DNA of 7,802 nucleotides, taken from positions 1-7,802 of the forward strand of contig CATYZV010000075.1 of the NCBI GenBank assembly GCA_958415865.1. Reading direction: 5' to 3'. Each line of letters opens with the position of its first letter. Within the stretch, counting starts at the first letter, position 1. Shown piece after piece: positions 1 through 5,419 of the stretch. Source of the stretch: an uncultured Selenomonadaceae bacterium. GTDB taxonomy: Bacteria > Bacillota > Negativicutes > Selenomonadales > Selenomonadaceae. Both the position numbers and the translations under genes were made by a program. The notes under the pieces were generated by a model. That model did no database searches and was not told the origin of the DNA. It was given only the letters and a program-made list of their open reading frames with translations.

Positions 1-51
1 CAATAATAGCTATTATACATATTTATTGCTCATTTGGGAGGCGTTTTTTTC

Positions 52-675
52 ATGACAAGAATTAAAGAAGTAGTAGAGCAGATAGCTTCTGCCGTGATAG
101 GGCAGAAAGATTATTTGAATATGCTGGATCGCGCTATCGGGGATGGAGACCATGGCAACAACATGGCAATCGGTTTCACGGCAGCATTGGAAGACATCGA
201 AAATCTCGATGACGACAACAATCCGGTAGAAGTTTTCAGAGCTATCGGCAATGCTTTTGCAGAAAATGTAGGCGGTGCCGCAGGTCCTTTATATGCTGCT
301 GCATTTAACCGCGCAGCTAAAGCTTGCACGCCTGATATGGGATTTACGGTAGATTCCGTAATCACTGTTCTCGGAGCAGCTGTTGAGGCTATAAAAAAAC
401 GCGGCCGCGTAAAATCGGGTGAAAAGACAATGCTCGATGTGCTGCTGCCTGTCTACAACGCATTTGTGCAGGGCAAGGAAAAGGATATGACGCTGTTCCA
501 GTGCCTGGGCGAAGCATCGCGTGCGGCAAAAGAGGGCGCAGATTATACGCGCACGATTTCTGCCAGCAAAGGCCGCGCAAGCTATCTCGGCATTCGCAGC
601 ATCGGCCATCAGGATCCCGGCGCGACTTCTTCGCTGATTATGGTCAGAGAACTGTATAATTTCTTTCAGCGTTGA
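52..675 (+). CDS. dhaL: Dihydroxyacetone kinase subunit L (DhaL), ADP-binding subunit
   Basis: This is the nucleotide-binding subunit of PTS-dependent dihydroxyacetone kinase. In that family DhaL carries a tightly bound ADP that is rephosphorylated by DhaM and passes the phosphate to dihydroxyacetone on DhaK, in the cytoplasm. The 207-residue product has the family's usual length. Visible motifs are the Mg-ADP aspartate motif (D26, then GDGDHG at 30-35), a Gly-rich GGAAGPLY at 74-81 where many homologues have GGxSGPLY, SGEKTMLD at 122-129, and the C-terminal SKGRASYLGIRSIGHQDPGA block. I chose the ATG at 52: GGGAGG lies at 36-41 with a 10-nt spacer, whereas the frame-open TTG at 34 overlaps that site. 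A dhaK partner is expected upstream, outside the window. No strong terminator follows it. The family assignment is secure. Confidence 0.95.
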   Translation: MTRIKEVVEQIASAVIGQKDYLNMLDRAIGDGDHGNNMAIGFTAALEDIENLDDDNNPVEVFRAIGNAFAENVGGAAGPLYAAAFNRAAKACTPDMGFTVDSVITVLGAAVEAIKKRGRVKSGEKTMLDVLLPVYNAFVQGKEKDMTLFQCLGEASRAAKEGADYTRTISASKGRASYLGIRSIGHQDPGATSSLIMVRELYNFFQR

Positions 676-695
676 TTTCTGTCAGTACTGCATGG

Positions 696-720
696 GATCG
701 TCCTGCCGACGGGAATCTTT
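696..720 (+). terminator. Possible weak terminator of dhaL
   Basis: A short hairpin lies 20 bases after the dhaL stop: GATCGTC and GACG-gga-ATC around a CTGCC loop, followed by TTTT. The stem is interrupted by a three-base bulge and the T-run is short, so efficient termination is doubtful. No better candidate exists between dhaL and the next promoter. Confidence 0.25.
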
Positions 721-728
721 TCCAACCG

Positions 729-788
729 CTGTATATAAGTCTTCCTTGGTATATGAGCTAGTCTCATATCCATGGCAGACTGTATATA
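729..788. repeat. 9-bp direct repeats flanking an imperfect hairpin
   Basis: CTGTATATA occurs at 729-737 and again at 780-788. Between the copies sits a hairpin: CC-T-TGG-(T)-ATATGAG at 744-757, loop CTAGT at 758-762, and CTCATAT-CCA-T-GG at 763-775. No T-run follows, so it does not look like an intrinsic terminator. It lies between dhaL and the promoter of the putative large RNA. It could be a protein-binding region or an RNA structure in the dhaL 3' tail. Function unknown. Confidence 0.45.
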
Positions 789-790
789 GC

Positions 791-834
791 CCGAAATATG
801 AAATAATATAATCCGTAGTATGAAATAAAATTTT
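791..834. repeat. Two tandem imperfect 22-bp repeats upstream of the RNA promoter
   Basis: Units 791-812 and 813-834 both begin CCG and share the identical core TATGAAATAA (797-806 and 819-828), exactly 22 bp apart, or about two helical turns. They end 25 bp upstream of the -35 box at 860. Same-face spacing next to a promoter suggests a regulator site or an AT-rich UP-like region. This is inference; the repeat itself is plainly visible. Confidence 0.5.
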
Positions 835-859
835 TATTAAAAAAACAATAATCTGATTA

Positions 860-888
860 TTGCCATTTGCACTTCAATGTGTTATAAT
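860..888 (+). promoter_or_regulatory. Strong sigma-A type promoter for the putative large RNA
   Basis: The -35 box TTGCCA is at 860-865 and the consensus -10 box TATAAT at 883-888, separated by exactly 17 bp. AT-rich DNA (about 797-859) lies upstream. Transcription would start near 895. No start codon with a usable open frame follows, so the promoter appears to serve an untranslated RNA. Confidence 0.8.
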
Positions 889-894
889 AAAGAT

Positions 895-1945
895 GCAAAA
901 GGGAAGTACCTGAGAGTTGCTGCAAGGGCAATTCTGAAGGAGAATGAGCAGCCGAAAAGCTGTACAGAGGAACCTGCAGGAAATTGTTCTTGACTGCAAG
1001 TAACATTCCGAAAGGATGTGAGGCATATAGCAAAATTAGGGAAATGCCTTAGTGGAGGCTGGACTTAGGTATGCCGTGCTGTTGAAGAAAGCAACACTGT
1101 AAGCCGCGATGTCTTGGCAGGCGGATACAGCAAGTATGTGGGTCATAGTAAGACGGCTGACATTAATCGCAAGCAAAATTTCACCTAGGGCCTGAAAATG
1201 TAACGTTACGAATTTTATAGGTGAAAAAATCTTGGAAGTCTCAGTTCAATGTTTTTAGTATTTCAGTATCTCAATGTTTCATAGGTTTTCCGGTATCTCC
1301 AAAAGAATATCGCTAAATCAAATGGTCATGATTGATATGACCGACGGGATCAAGAAATGATGATTGGGTTTTCAATATCGGTTTCAATGTTTTAAGACTT
1401 TAGTTGAACCGGGGTCAGCATTGACCGCGTCCGGTGCAGTGCTCAGCATTCGATTTTTGAAAGCTGGTCAATCTAGGAGAGATTAAGGCGCATTGAAGTA
1501 TTGAAAGGATCATCTAAACCGCAGGAACTGCGGGGATAGTCCGGCAAGGAAATATAAATACGGATGAAGTAGTCAATATCTACGGCATAGCAGTGAATAA
1601 TCCATGATGCAGCAGCTCAAGCGTATTGAATGAATCACGGAGGAAGCATTAAAATGCTTGTATGATGAGATGAAGAACTGTGTTAGATGTTTTTACCGGG
1701 AAGTTTCCAAATTGGTGCTTTGAGGATCGAGGCGGGAATGAGTTCACAGTTAGTTGAAAGGTTTATGGTTAGTATTTAGATGAACTGTATGCATCTTATG
1801 CACGTCGGCTGACTGAAAAATACAGCGGAAGTTTCTACTTAAGGGGAATGACCGCAGCAAAAAAACTGAATAAAGAGGGATTTAATGTATACAGAGTATA
1901 CGCACTGAAGAGCGATTAACATGAAGTTTATGTTAATCGCTTTTT
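895..1945 (+). ncRNA. Putative large structured non-coding RNA (about 1.05 kb), family not recognised
   Basis: The unit runs from a consensus promoter to an intrinsic terminator, and stops break all three forward frames. Paired elements visible by eye include: GTAC 906-909/962-965 enclosing GCTGC 919-923/GCAGC 948-952 and ATTCT 931-935/AGAAT 941-945; ACATTCC-GAAA-GGATGT near 1003-1019 with a GNRA loop; AGGCAT 1021-1026/ATGCCT 1044-1049; GCGAT 1106-1110/ATCGC 1166-1170 stacked on GTCTT 1111-1115/AAGAC 1150-1154; TTTCACCTA 1179-1187/TAGGTGAAA 1218-1226; GGTCAT 1324-1329/ATGACC 1337-1342; ACCGG 1408-1412/CCGGT 1431-1435 around GGTCA 1413-1417/TGACC 1422-1426; CCGCAG 1519-1524/CTGCGG 1528-1533; AAGCAT 1644-1649/ATGCTT 1654-1659; TGCAT 1790-1794/ATGCA 1798-1802; and GTATAC 1887-1892/1896-1901. 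Size and independence recall giant bacterial RNAs such as OLE, GOLLD and ROOL, but I recognise none of their diagnostic parts. The alternative is a decayed coding region. Boundaries are inferred from the promoter and terminator. Confidence 0.6.
1911..1945 (+). terminator. Rho-independent terminator of the putative large RNA
   Basis: A perfect 12-bp stem, AGCGATTAACAT (1911-1922) with ATGTTAATCGCT (1930-1941), carries a 7-nt loop GAAGTTT and runs into TTTTT at 1941-1945. It defines the 3' end of the transcript that starts near 895. It stands tail-to-tail with the terminator of the minus-strand ftsW operon. Confidence 0.85.
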
Positions 1946-1950
1946 GGCTT

Positions 1951-1995
1951 TCAAAAATAAAAGCCATAAGAAGCGTTAGATGACTTCTTATGGCT
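1951..1995 (-). terminator. Rho-independent terminator of the trmB-ftsW operon
   Basis: AGCCATAAGAAG (1962-1973) pairs perfectly with CTTCTTATGGCT (1984-1995) around a 10-nt loop. Read on the minus strand the stem is followed by TTTATTTTTGA, a proper T-rich tail. It begins 10 bases past the ftsW stop. The opposite direction has only ATATTTTT at some distance, so it mainly serves the minus strand. Confidence 0.85.
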
Positions 1996-2005
1996 CATAT
2001 TTTTG

Positions 2006-3235
2006 TCATTTAATGCGGCGCAGATGAGTTACTTTGCCGCTCTTGGTTGTGTACGTTTTATGCTGAATCGGGCTGTCCGGAATTGTTCGGGCGGCCGGTG
2101 CATTTGTTATCGGTATATGCCTGCCGACGTTTATGATTATTGCGATGCTGACCATATTGAGCAGCAGCGAGGTGCCGCCGTAGCTTATGAATGGCAGCGG
2201 TACGCCGACGACGGGCAGCAGGCCGACTATCATCGCGAGGTTGATCGCTGCCTGACAGGTTATCAGCAGGGTAAAGCCGATTATGAGCATTTTGCCGAAG
2301 CCGTCGCGGGTGCGTATAGCTATTTTGACGCAGTAGAAAGCTAAGGCTACTATCAGCAAGAAGATTATGATCACGCCGATAAAGCCCGTTTCTTGTGCGT
2401 AAACGGCAAAGGCGAAGTCGGTATGTGCTTCAGGCAGGTAGGAGTATTTGCTGAAGCCCTGCCCGAGTCCCATGCCGGAGAGTTTGCCGGAGCCGATGGC
2501 GAGCATGGACTGAATTACTTGGTAGCCGTCGCCCTGTATGTCTGACCAAGGGTCTATCCACGTTTCGACGCGCGCGAGGCGGTAGGGCTGAAGTGCTACA
2601 AAGCCGATCAGCCCTAATATACTTATTGTCGCCAAGAAGATTTTCCAAAAGCGCGGCAGTCCGGCGATGACGTACATAGCGACGGGAATGCCTATGACCA
2701 TTATCGCCGTGCCCATGTCTTTTTCCAGCTCAACAAGGGCAGCTAAGAAAAGGCAGAGCCAAAAAGTCCAATTCTTTCGGGGATTGAGTGTTATGGTTAA
2801 GTTCTTATCGAGGCACGGTCCGAGATGCAAGGCGGCGAGAATTATCGTTACGAACTTTGCCAGCTCGGAGGGCTGGAACTGTACTACATATAGCGACAGC
2901 CAGCGGCGGGAGCCATTGACTTCAACGCCGAAGAACAGCACGGCTATGAGCAGTACGACGATGACCAAAAACATGATGAGCAGAAAGTATTTGTTTTTTA
3001 GCCTCTGATAGTTGAAGCATTGGCTGACTATGAAAAATGCAGCAGTACCGACAAAAATGCTAAATAGGTGGCGGTTCAAAAAGTAGTAAGGGCTTTCAAA
3101 GTCCGTATAGGCCGTTATTAGGCTGGCACTGCAGATATTAATCGTGCCGATGGCTATGAGGACGAACATTATGCAGGTGATGGCTTCCATTTCATTGAGC
3201 CAAAATTTGCGGACGCGCTGTAAGACTTTTGACAA
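2006..3235 (-). CDS. ftsW: FtsW/RodA/SpoVE (SEDS) family peptidoglycan glycosyltransferase, FtsW-like
   Basis: This 409-residue polytopic membrane protein belongs to the SEDS family, whose members polymerise lipid II into glycan strands together with a class B PBP. Family landmarks are all present: GSRRW at 108-112, QPSELAK at 121-127, D173-x-GT, WIDPW at 226-230, GDGYQVIQS, YLPEAHTDF at 266-274, and PLPFISYGGTS at 346-356. D273 in HTDF corresponds to the catalytic aspartate known for RodA/FtsW. About ten hydrophobic segments fit the fold. MGLGQGFSKYSYLPEAHTDF and PFISYGGTS look more like FtsW/SpoVE than RodA, though roles inside this family cannot be settled from sequence alone. The start is TTG at 3235, with GAGG at 3244-3247 and an 8-nt spacer; the first internal ATG (residue 16) has no such site. 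The gene follows trmB by 11 bases and is probably translationally coupled to it. Confidence 0.9.
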   Translation of the reverse strand: MSKVLQRVRKFWLNEMEAITCIMFVLIAIGTINICSASLITAYTDFESPYYFLNRHLFSIFVGTAAFFIVSQCFNYQRLKNKYFLLIMFLVIVVLLIAVLFFGVEVNGSRRWLSLYVVQFQPSELAKFVTIILAALHLGPCLDKNLTITLNPRKNWTFWLCLFLAALVELEKDMGTAIMVIGIPVAMYVIAGLPRFWKIFLATISILGLIGFVALQPYRLARVETWIDPWSDIQGDGYQVIQSMLAIGSGKLSGMGLGQGFSKYSYLPEAHTDFAFAVYAQETGFIGVIIIFLLIVALAFYCVKIAIRTRDGFGKMLIIGFTLLITCQAAINLAMIVGLLPVVGVPLPFISYGGTSLLLNMVSIAIIINVGRHIPITNAPAARTIPDSPIQHKTYTTKSGKVTHLRRIK

Positions 3236-3243
3236 AATCTTCG

Positions 3244-3248
3244 CCTCT
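3244..3248 (-). promoter_or_regulatory. Ribosome binding site of ftsW overlapping the trmB stop codon
   Basis: On the minus strand AGAGG overlaps the last two bases of the trmB stop TAG and stands 8 nt before a TTG codon. This supports the TTG at 3235 as the real start and suggests that translation of trmB feeds into ftsW. Confidence 0.65.
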
Positions 3249-3921
3249 ATTCTGCGGCTTTTTCAAGCGGCACAAAACGCACTTGGCAGCAGTTGATCTT
3301 TTCGCCGAAGCCGCTGAATTTGCGTTCGTATTCCGTCATGATGTTGCCTTGGGCGTATTCGCTGTTGTGCAGGTCGTAAGTCAATGCGCTGATTTCGAGA
3401 TGGGCTTCTTTGAACTGTTCCAGTGAGAAGTCAAACAGCGGGCGGTTGTCCGTCTTGAAGAATAGCTCGCCGTTGGGCTTTAAGAGATGGCGGTATTTTT
3501 CCAGAAATGAGATGTAAGTCAGGCGGCGTTTGGCATGGCGTGCTTTGGGCCACGGGTCGCAGAAGTTGATGTAGAAGCGGTCGACTTCGCCTTCGGCAAA
3601 AATGCTTTCGATAGCAGTGATGTCAAAGACCATTAGGCGCACATTGGGCAGCTCCAGTGCTTTGACTTTTTTTGCTGCGTAGTAGAGTACGTCCTGCTGC
3701 AATTCGATGCCGATAAAATTGGCTTCGGGATGGGCAAGTGCCGTCTGGCTGATGAAATCGCCTTTGCCGGTGCCTAGCTCTACAAACAGAGGGGCTTGGC
3801 GGCCGAATACTTCATTCCAGCGGCCTTTTATATCTTCAGAAGGGCTGTTGCCTTTTGTGTATACGAAATCTGCAAAATCTAAGATAGCTTCATCTATCCA
3901 GGGTTTTCTTCTTAAACGCAA
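3247..3921 (-). CDS. trmB: tRNA (guanine-N7)-methyltransferase TrmB
   Basis: TrmB uses S-adenosylmethionine to make m7G at position 46 in the variable loop of many tRNAs. The 224-residue product opens with the family's usual RLRRKPW. It shows the SAM-binding VELGTGKG at 47-54, IGIE at 70-73, the signature FCDPWPKxRHAKRRL at 120-134, FFKTDN at 154-159 and TEYERKF near the C terminus. Start choice: an open frame continues upstream to an ATG at 3975, but TTG at 3921 gives exactly the conserved N terminus (M-RLRRKPW) and has AGGAGA at 3929-3934 with a 7-nt spacer. The upstream 18 residues have no family support. It is the first gene of the trmB-ftsW operon. Function is near certain and the start is well supported. 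Confidence 0.95.
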   Translation of the reverse strand: MRLRRKPWIDEAILDFADFVYTKGNSPSEDIKGRWNEVFGRQAPLFVELGTGKGDFISQTALAHPEANFIGIELQQDVLYYAAKKVKALELPNVRLMVFDITAIESIFAEGEVDRFYINFCDPWPKARHAKRRLTYISFLEKYRHLLKPNGELFFKTDNRPLFDFSLEQFKEAHLEISALTYDLHNSEYAQGNIMTEYERKFSGFGEKINCCQVRFVPLEKAAE

Positions 3922-3928
3922 AATAGAT

Positions 3929-3934
3929 TCTCCT
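3929..3934 (-). promoter_or_regulatory. Ribosome binding site fixing a TTG start for trmB
   Basis: AGGAGA on the minus strand lies 7 nt before TTG-CGT-TTA-AGA, which encodes the conserved RLRR N terminus of TrmB. This site favours the 224-residue product over the longer 242-residue reading from the ATG at 3975. Confidence 0.75.
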
Positions 3935-3975
3935 TTTTCTACAATATAATATAAGATACGTTTTTCAGCATACAT

Positions 3976-4003
3976 ATTTTATCATAGATTTAGTCATAGT
4001 CAA
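3976..4003 (-). promoter_or_regulatory. Promoter of the trmB-ftsW operon
   Basis: On the minus strand, TTGACT (3998-4003) and TAAAAT (3976-3981) are separated by 16 bp, with transcription predicted to start near 3969. It stands back to back with the deoR-type gene's promoter, with about 20 bp between their -35 boxes, so the neighbouring regulator could in principle influence both. Confidence 0.6.
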
Positions 4004-4022
4004 AATATAAATTTGTTCACTT

Positions 4023-4051
4023 TTGTGCAGTTTTTTTGTATCATATATATA
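4023..4051 (+). promoter_or_regulatory. Probable promoter of the DeoR-family regulator
   Basis: TTGTGC (4023-4028) and TATATA (4046-4051) are spaced by 17 bp, giving a short leader before the GGAG at 4064-4067. Both boxes deviate from consensus and the DNA is AT-rich, so the exact position is uncertain. Confidence 0.45.
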
Positions 4052-4075
4052 ACACAAGGAAACGGAGTGAGCGAA

Positions 4076-4855
4076 ATGATTGCCAGTCAGAGAATGGAAA
4101 TGATAGTGCAGATGGTCGATGCAGAAGGCATTAAGAACATCAAGGATATGGCGAAAGCGTTTGATGTTACGGAGATGACGATTCGGCGCGACTGTGAGGA
4201 GCTGGAGAAACAGGGCAAGCTGATCCGCGTGCGCGGCGGTGCTAAGAGCGTTAAAAAAGACAGGATTTTATCATTGCACGATGAAAAGCCGATGGCGGAG
4301 AGGACGGAGCACAATGAGCAGAAGGAATGTGTCTGCGAGCGAGCGGCATCTTTCGTCAAGGAAGGAGACTGCGTTTTCCTTGACGACGGCACGAGCATTG
4401 CACCGATGGTGAAATACTTGAAGGGCAGGCGTGTGAAAATCGTTACGACGAGTACTTTGATCGCGAATATGTTCGATGACGACAGTTCAGACCTGCTGCT
4501 CTTGGGAGGCCTGTACATGCCCAAGTTCAATGCCGTAACCGGTCCGATAACGCTGGACACGCTGCGCCGCTTCAATTTCGACTATGCTTTTATAAGCTGT
4601 TCGGGAGTCGATGTTGTGCGCGATATTATCTATAGTGCGGATACTGATACGACGGCGGTCAAGGTGGAGGCGATGAAGCTTGCCATTAAAAACTATCTAT
4701 TGATCGACAGCTCAAAGCTGTCTGTTAAAGGCTTTTACAGCTTTAAGCACTGCGGCGATTTTGATGCGATAATATGCAATAGCGATGAGAATATCAATGA
4801 AGAGAGCCTGCCGGATAATTTTATTTTAACAGAAATGAACAATATAGAAACATAA
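4076..4855 (+). CDS. DeoR-family transcriptional regulator
   Basis: This 259-residue protein has the two-part DeoR architecture. An N-terminal winged helix-turn-helix spans residues 1-56 (QRMEMIVQ, then VTEMTIRRDCEELEKQGKLIRVRGGA). A C-terminal DeoRC sensor domain follows, with FLDDGTS at 101-107 (usually DSGTT), TTSTLIAN at 124-131, LLLGG at 141-145 and LLIDSSK at 208-214. DeoRC domains normally bind phosphorylated sugars or related effectors, and most members repress nearby carbohydrate genes. Here no sugar operon is adjacent, so the target is unknown; autoregulation or control of the divergent trmB promoter is only a possibility. The ATG at 4076 has GGAG at 4064-4067 with an 8-nt spacer. 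The frame is open upstream to a TTG at 4013, but that would place the start inside the promoter and before the family's conserved N terminus. Confidence 0.9.
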   Translation: MIASQRMEMIVQMVDAEGIKNIKDMAKAFDVTEMTIRRDCEELEKQGKLIRVRGGAKSVKKDRILSLHDEKPMAERTEHNEQKECVCERAASFVKEGDCVFLDDGTSIAPMVKYLKGRRVKIVTTSTLIANMFDDDSSDLLLLGGLYMPKFNAVTGPITLDTLRRFNFDYAFISCSGVDVVRDIIYSADTDTTAVKVEAMKLAIKNYLLIDSSKLSVKGFYSFKHCGDFDAIICNSDENINEESLPDNFILTEMNNIET

Positions 4856-4880
4856 ATGTTATATAATGTTAAAATATATA

Positions 4881-4909
4881 TTTACTTTTGTTTTAATATG
4901 TGCTAATAT
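4881..4909 (+). promoter_or_regulatory. Extended -10 promoter for the 104-residue protein
   Basis: TTTACT (4881-4886), a 17-bp spacer and TAATAT (4904-4909) preceded by TG-C (4901-4903) form an extended -10 promoter. The predicted start near 4916 gives a leader of about 70 nt before the ATG at 4989. It implies that the small gene can be transcribed apart from the DeoR gene. Confidence 0.55.
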
Positions 4910-4988
4910 ATAGCTGTAAGGAAAAATAGAAAACAAATTGTTGAGAAACAGCGTATATACACACAAATTAGAACAGGAGCGGATAATC

Positions 4989-5303
4989 ATGACGGATTTA
5001 TTTTACAAATTGGCTTGCGAAAAATTTGACAACCCTGCAAAGGAAATCGACTGGAGTGTAATTGGCTGGGAGGACTGGCAGCAGATACTGCCCGGCTATC
5101 TGGTCAATGATATTGAACTGCTTCTGCTGGCGTATAAGCTGCCGAAATCGTGTGCTTTTGACTGCTGTGTAGGCAGAGTTTACGGCAATATAGCTGCGGC
5201 ACTGCGCGACAAGAAGATAATTCCCGAACAGGCACAGGCACTTCGCCGGCTGTACGTCTACTCCATGATGGAAGATGACGGCAAAAATGTTAAAGCGGCA
5301 TGA
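4989..5303 (+). CDS. Hypothetical protein, 104 residues, family not recognised
   Basis: I do not recognise this small, probably cytosolic protein. It has no signal peptide or long membrane segment. Notable features are a Trp-rich stretch, IDWSVIGWEDWQQ at 20-32, a Leu-rich segment around 43-51, cysteines at 10, 55, 59 and 60, and a mostly helical-looking second half (GNIAAALRDKKIIPEQAQALRRLY). The ATG at 4989 is preceded by CAGGAG with a 9-nt spacer; an upstream in-frame TTG at 4938 lacks this. The gene has its own promoter and a strong terminator, so it is very likely real. It lies downstream of a DeoR-type regulator, which does not by itself reveal function. Confidence 0.8.
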   Translation: MTDLFYKLACEKFDNPAKEIDWSVIGWEDWQQILPGYLVNDIELLLLAYKLPKSCAFDCCVGRVYGNIAAALRDKKIIPEQAQALRRLYVYSMMEDDGKNVKAA

Positions 5304-5353
5304 TTTTTAGAGGCATTCGGATATTTTGGCAAATATTATGATATAGAGAATGC

Positions 5354-5407
5354 AAACGGCATCTGCCGGAGATTAGGCAAAGATCTCCGATGCAGATGCC
5401 GTTTTAT
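5354..5407 (+). terminator. Strong intrinsic terminator after the 104-residue protein, possibly bidirectional
   Basis: A 20-bp stem runs from AAACGGCATCTGC + CGGAGAT (5354-5373) to ATCTCCG + GCAGATGCCGTTT (5383-5404). It has a 2-nt bulge (AT at 5390-5391), a 9-nt loop, and continues TTTTATT on the plus strand. On the minus strand only TTT follows, so it serves mainly the small gene but could also end the convergent transporter operon. Confidence 0.88.
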
Positions 5408-5419
5408 TGTTGATATTAT

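Noticed and set aside
3..16. 14-bp palindrome ATAATAGCTATTAT at the window start as an operator
   Set aside because: It is a pure AT-rich palindrome at the cut edge of the window, so its context is missing and chance is a fair explanation.
34..51. TTG start at 34 for dhaL
   Set aside because: It would place the start codon on top of the GGGAGG ribosome site that serves the ATG at 52, and the extra residues (GGVFF) are not family-like.
895..1945. ORF-less group II intron, tmRNA, RNase P RNA or a cis riboswitch as the identity of the non-coding region
   Set aside because: I found no GUGYG-like 5' end with a convincing domain V at the 3' end, no tmRNA acceptor or tag region, and no RNase P core motifs. 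The unit ends at a terminator rather than leading into a gene, so a riboswitch leader is unlikely. This is judgement by eye only; a covariance-model search could overturn it.
2003..2344. Plus-strand ORF of 113 codons opposite the end of ftsW
   Set aside because: It is fully antisense to a well-conserved SEDS gene, has no ribosome site or family resemblance, and begins inside the terminator-proximal region. It is a shadow frame.
3922..3975. N-terminal extension of TrmB from the ATG at 3975
   Set aside because: The extra 18 residues precede the conserved family N terminus. They also cover the AGGAGA ribosome site and start 6 nt from the predicted transcription start.
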